From contig JAXRKN010000044.1 in assembly GCA_038502055.1 (NCBI GenBank), forward strand, positions 3,816,001 through 3,880,000: 64,000 nucleotides of DNA, written 5' to 3'. The notes beneath the pieces are model-generated. The model was not told where the DNA came from and did not search any database. It saw only the letters and a program-made list of their open reading frames with translations. A program made the translations under genes and the position numbers. Of the stretch, positions 24,668 to 35,844 are shown piece by piece (the first letter of the stretch is position 1; each line of letters opens with the position of its first letter). The DNA is from Tanytarsus gracilentus (taxonomy: Eukaryota; Arthropoda; Insecta; Diptera; Chironomidae).

Positions 24668-26436
24668 TTAATATCTCGCTTTTTTGCTCCAATCTTTAGG
24701 CGTCCAGTGCAAGTATTTGGGATCGATACGTTGTGCCTTTCGTTCCATAGCCTTACGATGCTGATCAATTACACTCTTACTCAAGCAAATGATGTACTGG
24801 CCGTGCTTATAGTAGTTGAGTAGATTTAAATTTCGAAGAGTGGAAATCACGTCATCTCTTTTTATACTCGTTCGCTCGCAGATATCACTAGAATTATTTA
24901 AATTTAAATACTTTTTAAGCATAGAAATTATCTCGTTTTACTCACTTTATGGTGAGCTGCGGACGTTCAGTTTCGCTATCATTTTCCTGATTCAAGAGAA
25001 TTTCCAGGATTGTTTGTGACCAATAGCTGCGATAAGAGAGCAGTCCCAAGTCACTCAGAGGTTTTTCCGGTGAGCCACATTTACCTTCGAACTTTGACAG
25101 CTCGTAACCTAAAGAAATGAATGTTTTAGTAATTTTTATAATTAAAATAAAGAGTGACTCACTGAATTCAATCAGCAATTTGCCATAGCCTTTTTTTTGA
25201 TGCGGCGGAAGCGTCAATATGCAAGCAACGTTAAAATCTTCGCTACTTTCCTTTTCTAAAATGAGATAAATATAAGTTGGAAATCAATTAGTAATTTATA
25301 AATTTCTTACCTTTACTAAAATACCCGACAAGGTGAAATCCGCGATTATCATATTCTGCCATGACGTAAAAGAGAAAAGGATCGGTGTCGTAATACAAAG
25401 TCTTATGATCCAAAAAGAGCTTCGCGAGCAAACATAAGTTTTGAGCGTAGTTCTTATTTTTGCGGCCATCAATTTCAAAAAATGATATCGTGTTCTTCCT
25501 GTATATTTCGTTGCCTGGCGGATTTCTCAAGTTGCATTTCGACAAGTGCCGCTCTAAGCAAGTGCGGCTTTTTCGATAGTTCAAGCAAAATTCGCAAATA
25601 TAAATGCAATCGAGAGTGCAGAGCTCGGCAGGATAAGGAGAAAAGTACCATGGCTTGATGCGATGCTTTCCCAGCTCAATTTCATTGACATTCTTCATTC
25701 TTGTGACGACATCATCGTGGCCATGTGTCACCATACTTCCCGATTGTCTCGGTGTCTTCTCAGCTGAAGGAACTTCTTGCGAGTCATCATCAACGTTTGG
25801 TGCGGTTGTAACTGGAGTGCTCGGAGTTATTGGAACGATGGGTGGTGGAGGTGGAGGTGGAACAACGGGTGTTGGCGTTGCTGAAATCGACGGTGCCTTT
25901 CGTTTACGATTGAATTTCTTTTGAAGAGCAGCAGCTAAAACAGCACTTCCATTGACTTCGGGCGTTTGATGAACTGGACTTGGCGGACGGGATGTTGAAA
26001 CAAGTCGTTTTGGCGTTGAAGTGCCTCCAGTCGTTGTGTTTTGACCCGTTGTTAAACCATCTTTGCGAGGAAATTGAACCTTTCTTGTGTCTAAATCCTC
26101 CTCACGTACCCACTCATCCAAGCGCTTGTTAACTATTGAAATAAACATTAAATTGGATTTTTGCGTACTTTTAAACGAACTTACAATCCACATAATGTAC
26201 ATAATAGGTCATTGCTCCAAATTCTTCTTTTATGCTAATGATTTCAGCTAAGGGCCATTCATTGCTGGTGTTTTTCATGCGAACGGGCAATCGACAGCCT
26301 TCAACTAGCGATGACTTAAAATTGACAAAATTAAAGCGGTGTTAGAAGATTGCAATTAATTACTTACAGTTGAGTCACAGAGTGTCGATAGAGCATCCGG
26401 CATTGAAATATCTTGCGGCATATTTGCTTTTTCCAT
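24668..26436 (-). CDS. Tip60: MYST histone acetyltransferase Tip60 / KAT5
   Basis: Six exons join in phase: 26436-26368, 26314-26185, 26132-25311, 25255-25163, 25108-24946 and 24887-24668, giving 498 aa (human protein 513). A chromo barrel domain (about residues 27-80; EGCRLPVRM, YYVHYVDFNKRLDEWV) is followed by a Ser/Pro-rich linker with a Pro run at about 158-164, then the MYST domain from about 222 (HRIKPWYFSPYP). The C2HC zinc finger uses Cys246, Cys249, His262 and Cys266. The autoacetylated lysine is Lys310 (DHKTLYYD). The acetyl-CoA loop is QKKGYGK. Catalytic Cys352 (NVACILTLPP) and Glu386 (PEKPLSDLG) are present. Tip60 acetylates histones H4 and H2A in the NuA4/Tip60 complex for transcription and DNA repair. 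The acceptor at 26315/26316 was chosen over a nearer AG at 26304/26305 because only it restores the frame into EGCRLPV. Confidence 0.97.
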
Positions 26437-26724
26437 TTTCGCTGGATCTTAGCGTATTTTAGAGTTATTTTAATATTTCCTACTTTATCAAGTATATTTG
26501 AACTTATCAATGACTGCTCCTGTGTTATGAGTTGATTGTGCTTAAAATAAATTAAATTAACCGCAGTTTAATGCGATTATTTAAAAAATAATTATTTTCA
26601 CAAATTTTTTGTTTATTTTTATAAAAATTTCAACGCTGATCATCACCCTATAGGGGGAAATATTTGAATTTTGCCGCAAACGGACAATCAACATGTGGTT
26701 GCTAAAAAATTCATAAAATTTAAT

Positions 26725-26730
26725 TTTATT
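26725..26730 (-). terminator. Candidate poly(A) signal of the TEX10-like gene
   Basis: AATAAA on the minus strand lies about 32 bp past the TEX10 stop; another is at 26748-26753. Cleavage here leaves less than 300 bp before the Tip60 start codon, so the Tip60 promoter is short or overlaps the TEX10 3' end. Confidence 0.45.
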
Positions 26731-26761
26731 TCCATTAAAAAATGATATTTATTAAAATAAT

Positions 26762-28619
26762 TCATTTTAATAGAGCAATTTCACAGATATTATTAAGCAA
26801 TACATCATTATTTGCTTGAGCTATTTCTTTTATGCTCTCTAGAACTTCATTGTTGTTAATCCAAAAAATCAAATTAACGATGTCCCTCTTGACGTTGTCG
26901 TTCTCATTGAAACTTGACACTTTTTTGATATTTTGTAAATTGTTTACGATGTCAAGTGCACGATCTTCGATGCTCTTAATTAAGAGAGCATTTCCTTTCT
27001 TAGCAAGCACCAATAAGGTTTTAACCAAATGAACTGGGACGTATTCTTTCACTGTCAGAATATTTACCATTTGTGAAACGATGTTTTCATGACACATGTC
27101 ACCCTCATAGTTCTCGATGATTTTGCAGACAAGTTTCAATTTTGTATCGAACGACGAATGATTTGTGTCGCATGACTTAACCAAATCCATGAACAATTTC
27201 TTTGACTCTACTGCGAAAATTCTCTTCAAATCTTTTCCCGTGTAGAGCGAGTGAATAAATTCCTTCATTTTAATGTTAAATTCCAAATCTTTAATTTTCC
27301 AGCTAACGATTTGATCTTCAATGAATGAGAAGACGGCTTCACGGTACTTTCTGAATCGCTGTTGATTTTTAATCGAAAATGACAAATAAAGATTTGCAAT
27401 TGCGAGATTTTGATAGATGCACTTTTCTCCACCGCTCTCTTGAGCTTTCTTTCCTTTCTCATTTTGAACGTAAGGAAAATTAATCAAAATCTGCTTCTCG
27501 AATCGATCTTGATACTGCGATAAAAACTGATTTTTAGCGTCATCACTCTCTCTAATAAACGCGAACAGTTCTGAAGTGACTTCCATCACTAGTTTAAGCA
27601 CAATGCTGCTCTCGTTGGATATTGAATTAGTTGCTGTTGCATCTTTTAGTTCAAGCCATGTTTCAAACATCAATGGCATAATCATGTTGATGTATTTCTT
27701 TGCATTTGATGAGTGAGAATTGTTCAATTTTGAGATATAATTTCTTAGTGAAATTGAGATGGGCGAATTGGAAGAGTTAAATGGATTGCAGAGATATTCG
27801 TTCCTGAAATTTGATAAAATTATTAATTTTTTAGTTATGAGTGTTTAAAAATGTTTACTTCTCATTGATGAAAATCTCCTTAACATTCTTCGATGACTTT
27901 TCAACATCAGATTTCCTTTTGTCGCTATTAAGGCACTTCAGTAGCACCACAAGCTGCTCGAGAATTGTCTTTCTCCACTTGATGCTTATGATTTTATTAT
28001 TTGACGAATGCAACGTGATGCTTCTCTCTTGACTCGAATCGTTTTTCGTCTTCGACATCATGTCTAAATATGGAATTAAAATGTCATCTCTCTCAGCGAC
28101 CACGAGTTGAGGAAAATGTTTCATCAGAATGTCCAGCATTGACAGCGAATCCTCTTGAATTGACGGCTTGATGTGAGTCATTGCGCATTTGAGGTAGGTC
28201 AGAAGGATTGAAAAGAATGGCTCTAAATTTAATCGATTCTTTTGGCCACAGATGATATTTAATAGCCTGAAGCATTCCGTCCTATCGCTCTTCTCAATTG
28301 ATAGCGACAAATTTGCAATTGTTTTAATTATCAATTCAAGATTTTTTTGGACATCATCCTCTTGATAGAGAATAATTTCTTTTAAATTACTCAACGCCTC
28401 GGCTGACGATGAATTTCTTAATCGAGCAAGACAATCCTGGATGCTGTGTGTCTTTCTAGCTCCCTTTTCAAGTTCTTGAACATTTTTCAATTGATCCGGA
28501 ATGACAATTTTTTTCACTTTAAAGTCAGTCTTTGTCACATTTTGAGGTCCTTTCAGCGTGTTTCCTTTCAATTTAACTTTAGCCTTCTCTGACTTGAGGA
28601 ATTTCTTGTGTTTTCCCAT
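26762..28619 (-). CDS. TEX10 / Ipi1 homologue, ribosome biogenesis (rixosome) scaffold
   Basis: Two exons join in phase: 28619-27859 and 27803-26762, giving 600 aa. The very basic N-terminus (MGKHKKFLKSEKAKVK...) leads into helical ARM/HEAT-like repeats. The Ipi1 signature is clear at about residues 165-190 (CAMTHIKPSIQEDSLSMLDI followed by LMKHFPQLV). In yeast and animals this protein works with PELP1/Rix1 and WDR18/Ipi3 to process ITS2 and mature the 60S subunit in the nucleolus; the animal complex also acts in heterochromatin silencing. It is shorter than human TEX10 (about 930 aa), lacking part of the C-terminal half. Head-to-tail with Tip60 and divergent from Clic. Its 5' end, including the start codon and the first 38 codons, is exactly duplicated 227 bp upstream. 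Confidence 0.88.
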
Positions 28620-28864
28620 TATAACTTTAAACTATTATAACTTTTAATAAGAACCGTAAATTTTTCTTTTTTTTAATATAAATATCTTGAATAAAATTAC
28701 TAAGCTAGATTATGGGTTTTAGATTGCCGATGAATTTTTTTCACTTTAAAGTCAGTCTTTGTCACATTTTGAGGTCCTTTCAGCGTGTTTCCTTTCAATT
28801 TAACTTTAGCCTTCTCTGACTTGAGGAATTTCTTGTGTTTTCCCATTATAACTTTAAACTATTA
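28506..28864 (-). repeat. Exact 132-bp duplication of the TEX10 start region
   Basis: Positions 28506-28637 and 28733-28864 are identical over 132 bp, in direct orientation, offset 227 bp. Weaker similarity continues into the leader beyond 28637/28864. The proximal copy holds the real start codon (28619), codons 1-38 and 18 bp of leader. About 95 bp of unrelated AT-rich sequence separates the copies. Confidence 0.95.
28700..28846 (-). pseudogene. Upstream TEX10 start fragment forming a 48-codon ORF
   Basis: The distal duplicate copy has its own ATG at 28846 and encodes the same first 38 residues as TEX10. It then runs into ten unrelated residues (HRQSKTHNLA) and a TAG at 28702-28700. It cannot encode a working TEX10. 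If TEX10 transcription begins above 28846, it would be an upstream ORF in the TEX10 leader and could reduce initiation at the real start. The coding sequence has not decayed, which implies either a recent event or correction by gene conversion. Confidence 0.8.
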
Positions 28865-29076
28865 AAACTTTTAGTAAAAACACGTGAAAATTTGTTTTTG
28901 TTTTGATTTTAAAGTAGGGTAAAATAACTTGAGCGAATTTAATTTACTTTCTCTCGACAGTCGAAATTTTCGACAGACTTTAGATATTTTTTTTACGCAA
29001 TTTTTGAGAACATTTATTTTTTCGAGCATAATCTCGCATTTCAATTGAACTTGAAGCAGTTTAAAGTATTAGCAAA

Positions 29077-30790
29077 ATGTCCGAGGAACAACAAGAGAAT
29101 GGAAATTCGAGCGGAGAAGTGCCCGAGATTGAGTTAATTATAAAAGTTAGTTCATAATGTCGGCGTTACCCATATTATTTTAAAGAATAATGGGAGTGAT
29201 TTTGTGTGAATTTAAAACGGTTTTCTAAAAATATCAGTCATAAAAAAAAATAAAAACTGTTTATCGAGTGAGGGACGGTAACGAATGAATTTCAAGTGCG
29301 ATTTAATCACATGATTGTATTCAGAATAATTTAATAGGCAAAATATCCATCTGGATTTTATAGAAATTAAGATCCAGAGAGCCTCTTAAAGTGACCTTAA
29401 AATTATGATTCAGAAAGCCATGAGAAAAATTAGTGAAAGGCGAATTTGCGGAGTGTCATTTGAACCATGTATAGTGGTTTTTTTAGTTCAAGGGGCTGTC
29501 AACAGTAATTTAATGTTAATCACTTATAACTTAGGAGTGGTTCAAAGCCAGCTACACCCATAAGGTTGACCGCCCCTGCCATCGATGACCCGTTGTAATT
29601 TGTAATGGCCATATCCGAAGCACACATAAAACAAGTACGACATGTGCGGATAGAAAATTAGATAATTTTTATATTTTTAAAACTCCAATATAGCGAGAGA
29701 ATTATATCATCAGCGCCAGAAAAGAAATACAACAGCCACGAAAATTGTTTCACCTTATCTTGTGCGCCTTGATAACAATTAATTTACTTTTTGAAGCATT
29801 TCTTAATTATTGTTTGTAAGAATGCGCTGTTCATATGACGACGATATGAAGATAATGGCTAGATAGATATATATCATATGTGCGCTTAAATTTACACACA
29901 AGAACTTTTATTGACTTTATATGACGAAATGCATGACATCATCCGCTTATTTTATACATTGCGAATTACTTTTTTTAGGCATCAACAATCGATGGGCGAA
30001 GAAAAGGAGCATGCTTGTTCTGCCAAGAGTACTTTATGGATCTTTATTTATTGGCGGAGCTCAAAACAATCAGCTTGAAAGTAAAACGCATCAAACTTTC
30101 GAATGACTCATGGCTAATGTAATTTTTTTTAAAGGTCACAACAGTGGATATGCAAAAGCCACCGCCCGACTTTCGAACCAATTTTGAAGCAACGCATCCA
30201 CCAATTCTGATCGACAATGGGCTCGCCATTCTCGAAAATGACAAAATTGAGCGCCATATTATGAAGAATATTCCCGGCGGCCACAACCTGTTCGTACAAG
30301 ACAAAGAGGTCGCTACGTTGATCGAGAACCTCTATTCTAAACTTAAGTTGGTCCTCGTCAAGAAGGATGAGGTTAAAAATAATTCCTTGTTATCGCACTT
30401 GAAGAAAATCAACGATCATTTGGCACAGCGACAGAGTCGTTTCTTGACCGGAGACACCATGTGTTGCTTCGATTGCGAACTTATGCCTCGTTTACAGCAC
30501 ATTCGAGTGGCTGGAAAATATTTTAGCGACTTTGAAATTCCTGTGAGTTTAATTATAATTGATTTAAAATGTGAGAAAATAAATAATTTATTTATCCTCA
30601 GACTTCATTAACCGCATTGTGGACTTACATGTACCATATGTATAAGCTAGACGCCTTCACACAGAGCTGCCCGGCAGATCAAGACATCATCAACCACTAT
30701 AAACTTCAGCAGATGTTGAAAATGAAGAAACACGAAGAATTGGAAACACCGACATTTACAACGTCAATTCCTATTGACGTCAACGAGTAA
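29077..30790 (+). CDS. Clic: Chloride intracellular channel protein (GST-like)
   Basis: Four exons, all in phase 0: 29077-29145, 29979-30080, 30135-30542 and 30602-30790, giving 255 aa, close to fly Clic (about 260). An N-terminal thioredoxin-like domain carries the redox motif Cys35-Leu-Phe-Cys38 (GACLFCQEYF) on the first helix, where vertebrate CLICs have CPFS-type motifs. The cis-Pro region follows (THPPILIDNG), then an all-alpha domain with the conserved LTGDTMCCFDCELMPRLQHI block and the C-terminal SCPADQDIINHY segment. CLICs exist as soluble glutathione-dependent enzymes and as membrane-associated proteins. Intron 1 (29146-29978) is 833 bp and includes a GC-richer patch at about 29485-29610 with no in-frame exon. 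The gene is divergent from TEX10, with 457 bp between starts. Confidence 0.97.
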
Positions 30791-31111
30791 AGAAATTTCT
30801 AAAATTGCATTAAGCTTAATTAAAAAGCATTTCCATTCTATATATGAAGAGAAAAAAAATTTACATATTTTTGAAGTTTATATGTATCGCAATTATTTTT
30901 TTAAATGTTTAAAAATTCGATAATAATGACCTAGAGTTAGTTTTCAAACGTGCCTTTAATTTCACATTCTTTTTCGGGCGCTTACAACTTGAGTTTTTGT
31001 TCTCGTTAAAGCGGTTTTTGGCTCTTTAAATTTAATTTTTAAAATATTAACTCGGTTAGCTAAAGTTCTTATTTTCGATTAATACTAACACTTTGCTTAG
31101 GCATAAAAATA

Positions 31112-31117
31112 AATAAA
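31112..31117 (+). terminator. Candidate poly(A) signal of Clic
   Basis: Overlapping AATAAA hexamers at 31108-31117 lie about 320 bp after the Clic stop. The intervening sequence is AT-rich 3' UTR with no open frame. Confidence 0.4.
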
Positions 31118-31246
31118 GGAAGAAAATAAAATTAATGGCTCTTCTTTATTGAAACTTATTGACTTTCAGTGTCTCGATGGACTATTTTGAGAGTATATAG
31201 TAACTTCTTCCATTTATTTTAAGCGAGAAAAGTTTTAATAGGAAAT

Positions 31247-31490
31247 TTACAATTGTTTCCAAAACAAATCAAAGACTAATGAAGTGGCAAAAGTTTCAAT
31301 GATTTTCGAATGTAAAGAAAATTTTTCGTGTGCTCGCACATGATTATTTGGTATCACACTAAAAAATTCCTTCCGAAGATCTTGAAGAATGTCATCTTCT
31401 TCAACATTGTCACGTGCTGATGAAAAAGGAGGTGGTAACATTCGACGGTGGAGCTTGCGCGGTATCGAGGATTTGTATTATTGCCGCTGA
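31247..31490 (-). CDS. Doubtful minus-strand terminal exon, unassigned gene
   Basis: On the minus strand a pyrimidine-rich acceptor (CTCGTTTTCCAG, ending at 31491) is followed by sequence less AT-rich than its flanks. One frame stays open for about 79 codons after an early TAA, through RKLHRRMLPPPF and SSARDNVEEDDILQDL, to TAA at 31247. The other two frames give 26 codons (beginning SAAIIQILDT) and about 44 codons (beginning SGNNTNPRYR) before stops. A minus-strand AATAAA lies near 31145-31150. I cannot tell which frame is used, or whether this is an alternative last exon of sarcoglycan, the end of another gene, or non-coding. No family was recognised. Confidence 0.25.
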
Positions 31491-31494
31491 CTGG

Positions 31495-34400
31495 AAAACG
31501 AGAGAAGAAAATTTTGATACAACAAGCATGCATTTGGAAGGAAAAATCTCATTGAGTGGAAAACCGTCAAATCGTTGAGAGTTCTGTCGAGAAAATTCAG
31601 ATTTTAGTTTTACGTAGGCTTAAAATTTTGGCGTGATTTAAAAAATATTCGATTAGGTTTAAAAAATTGACGGTTATATATTTTAAAGTATTTAAAAAAA
31701 ATTATACGTTTAAATTCTACTAAGTTTAATCTTAAAAAAATTATTCGTTTTGTTAGAAAAAAATTAAATTTGAAATTTTCAAAAATTTAACGAATTTTTC
31801 AATTTATTTTCTCAAAAATAACAAGTTATATAAAAGTCAAGTGAGTTCCACTTCAAAACTGAAAAGGTTAAAATGACTAAAAGAATGTATGTACACTTCT
31901 CTGTTATTACTTCCATGCAATATCTTGGATAAATATCTTCATATCGTCCTTACGTACTTAAGAAAAAAATTGGTTTAAAACATTCGAGCACGGCATTGCT
32001 TTCCCTCCTCTCTTCAAATTCGTTATTACTTTTTTTCTTCTGTAATATTGCGATCCATGTCAGCAACAACAATACTTTGCATTTGAAAGGAGTAATTGAA
32101 AAGTTTCTATTATTTTTTATGCTGTCTCCTTGATCAACTCAATTGAACAGAGAAATGATTTCCTTTCACTCGAACAGCGCTGCTATTAATTTTTCTCCTT
32201 TTGTAAATAACAAAAGTGATAATTTGGTGTAGGCACATGTATAATTTTTTCAGATAATTAGTCATTAATGTATGTCAACTGGTGTTTGTCTAAAATCAGA
32301 GACTGACATTCAATCTGATATAGAAAAGAGACATGTCAAATGAAGTAAGTAATGATAAGAAATAATACGTTAGTGACAATGTGGTTGGACTTATTGAGAA
32401 AGCGAGTAAATATCAATTTATTTAAAAATTATGAGAGATGTAAATGCTTGAAATTCTTCTCAACGGTAGACCTATAATACTTGTGCAAATTGAAACAGAA
32501 CTTTTCCATTAGTACCTCAACAACATACTCTTGTTTTGTTGCGGATAAAACAAGTAAAAGAGAAACATAAATACTCGTTAGTTTTTAGAATGAGTCCCTT
32601 AACCAACATTGCATGTGGCTTCATCTTACCGAAATCAGCTTTTTATAAAATTACATTCTTTTTATTACGCAAAGAGATGTTTTAAATAAGTTCTGATAGA
32701 TGTGTCTAAGAAGAGTTTGACCAATTTGTTTTAATTGAAAATCCATTAATAAAGTTTTATAGAGTCATGCATGTGGTGATTCAACATGTTTAGATCATTT
32801 CGACGAGTTTAAAGTCATATTAAATTTTACAAGGGATGTGAAGTAAATTTTGCTTTTTTATTTTTTTGAAATCGAGAAAAATTTTGTTTAAATTTAGTCA
32901 ACTCTAAGGATTTATTATTGCATTTTTTTAATGAAAATAATTAGTTTATTAACTTTTAAATTTTAATGCACTACAAAAACTTATAAAAAAAGCTAACATA
33001 AAACTTAGCAATCAATAAATTTTCAGCATTCACAATTAAATTTAAAATTAAAATAAGATTTATTTATGTTTTCTAATTCTTCCCCTTGAAAAGTGATTAG
33101 ACAACACTAACCGTCGAACGACATTTATTACACCTTGCTGCAATAAAATTTTATTTATATCCCCCCTCGAAATGTACGCACGACATATGGTTTATGTTGC
33201 TTTGTCTTATCAATTACTTTATAGCGTTGAAGGGTAAAATTGTGCAGAGGTTGTAATCGATTTCCAAGATATGTACGAGACAGATATAAAAAAATACCTT
33301 CAGTATGACTCTTTTTCACGCTCAATGGTACTATTAAAATGTTATTAAGGAAACAAAATTAGCGTCACATATTTTACGCTCTGCAATTTAAATAAAAATG
33401 CCTGTGTCGTTTGTGCAAAGAGAATGGTACATTTTAGGATTGTAGATGTTACGAAAAAAAATAATTTAATTTTCAGGTAAAACAAGAGGGGTGAAAGTGA
33501 ATGAAATCTTTAAATCTACAATGGAAAAATTTAAATTTTATTTTTTGTAATATTGCACAAAAAGTTGAAAATTTAGAACTCACACCACCGTTCAATACCA
33601 ACAACCCACTTAAAAGCCTAATAATTCGTCCGTAAAACATTTTCACACTTTACTACTCAAATAAATCATCCCCTTAATTGATTGAGCAACACTCTCTCAT
33701 GCTTATTTTTAATGTCTCACCCAAAAAAATATTTTGAACTCATGGTCAAGTGTTTATTTAATATTAAGAGCATTTATTGAAATATTCTCGCTCGTACTTG
33801 TGAATTAAATTATTATATAATAATAATTCATGCAAATACGGAATCCTATTAAATTATGTTCAAGCACGTGCAAAATGGTATTGTGCTTGAAAATTAAAAT
33901 TTTTCACACTTTATTCAACAGACATCAAAATGCGGCAGAAAATTTCCCATTTGGGGTGTCTTCTATGATATTTTTATTTTTCTCCATACATTCTAATGTT
34001 GCAATCTCAAGAACTTTTCTTTTCGGGAGCAGTTAAATGTTATTGAGTTTGCAAGTTAAATGGAAAGTCTTGGTTTTCGTAGCCACAAGATTTTTTTTGT
34101 GTAGCAGTACTTAAATGAAGGCTCTTATATAACACACATATAAAAATTCGATAACGACAGGATATATGCCTTAAAAATTAATATTTCACTCTATAAAGTG
34201 AGTGCAAGACTTTATGAAAGGCGTCTGAAAGGAGAATTGCGCTTACAATCATAATAAATATCCTATGACGTTTATTACGTTAGCAGCTAAATTGCGCGAT
34301 AAATTATCTGAAAATTCAACTTAATGAAATGCTTTCGCAAGGAGGCAGATTGGAGGGTTGTCTTTCCTTTGCATGTAAAAATTCATTTCATTACAAGTAA

Positions 34401-35759
34401 TTAGAGTATCAGTGTGCGGAGAGAGAGTGTCGAGAAAAATATCTTCAAATTTTATCATGTACGAGTCAGGTAGGTATAATATTTCCTTATTTTTCCTCTC
34501 TCTCTCGACAAACTTGTGAAAATGACTATTAATTGGTTTAATTAAAATAATACTCACTTTTTTAGGAAGTGCTTTTATTTGTTTGAAAAACAGAGCGAAA
34601 ATTGGAAATTTCTTTATGACAACATGAAGTTTAATGTGCAAATTAAATTTTTTTAGACAAGCGTTGAGATTGCATAAGTTTAAGGGGAAAATGATTTTTA
34701 CAAAATGTTGAATTTTTTAGAAATTTCAATTTTGAAGCTATAAAGCTGGCAAGACGCTCGAAACTGAGATAAATTCTCGTCGCCAATATTCATATTGACA
34801 CTTTATTCTCCCACTCTTCACCTCCCACAAACACATTTCAAATATAATTCCAATTCATTCTGAATATCTGCATAAAATTTTCAGCTATATAGCGCTCAAT
34901 TTATGAATGTTAAAGATTGTAAATTAATATGTACACGAGAGCGATCAGAGAGAGTGAAATTTGCAAATATTTATTCCACCATTAATTCAATTTTAATATT
35001 ATCTATCATGCAATTTTCGTGCCTTTCCTACCTGACATATAGAGCCATCGTCGAGAGAGAGAGATGCTAGGAAGGACACACAGCAACAACATTCCCAAGT
35101 ATATTTTAAATAATGTCAATGTTAGAATGGCTGCAATCACTAACTTTACGCTTACAGATGTGAATTTGATTTAGTTCACTCATTAGACTGCATTGAATTT
35201 GAATTTTGCAATTTTCCACATGTGTATACGTATATACGATATGAGGTTACCGAAATCGCTATATTTGAAAACACCAAAATTGACTATGCGGTTAGCAAAA
35301 TGTTACCCAATATTGAAAGGGTTTAATATTTTTTTTAAAAAAAAACATCTCTAAAAATCGTTCGAGCAGTAATGAATGAATTAAAGTCAAGCAAATAACT
35401 TTAAGCGCTGTAAGGTCTGTAGATACATTCACAAAGCGCCATCCGCACTCATCAAATATGAATTTCAATATAGACACTGCTCATAAAAGATGAGAATGAA
35501 CATCATTTAAGGAAGTTGCACTGTCACATTCTTTCATGGCCTCGATGATTTTTTCCTCTCCCCTCTCCACATTGAAGATTAAAGTTCACAAGAAATTAGA
35601 CTTCTCTGTTGGACATTATGAGCACCTTTGTCAATTTTTCGAGTAATTGAAATTCCTTTCAAACACGACGATTCAAAATTTGAGGAATGTTCAATATATT
35701 TTTCTACTTAGTTCTTGAAAATTTAACGTATAAAATAATTTTAATATTCATAGATATTT
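31495..35759. other. Intergenic stretch between Clic and sarcoglycan, no gene recognised
   Basis: About 4.3 kb of AT-rich sequence. The longest open frame (34321-34641, minus, 106 codons) has no recognisable domain and lies in low-complexity sequence. I found no tRNA-like element and no long repeat. Confidence 0.55.
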
Positions 35760-35765
35760 TTATTA
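35760..35765 (-). terminator. Candidate poly(A) signal of the sarcoglycan gene
   Basis: AATAAA on the minus strand lies about 80 bp beyond the stop codon at 35845. Confidence 0.4.
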
Positions 35766-35844
35766 TGTAAACTGATTATTTTCTTTTGTAAGTTATTGAA
35801 ATTTACTTCAACACCTTTCACATGCTAATGAAATTCTTTAAGAA

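Noticed and set aside
25655..25924. Gly-rich open frame on the plus strand
   Set aside because: It is the antisense shadow of the Pro-rich linker of Tip60.
34321..34641. 106-codon minus-strand open frame between Clic and sarcoglycan
   Set aside because: Composition follows AT-rich background, no domain or splice context; it partly covers a CT-rich low-complexity run.
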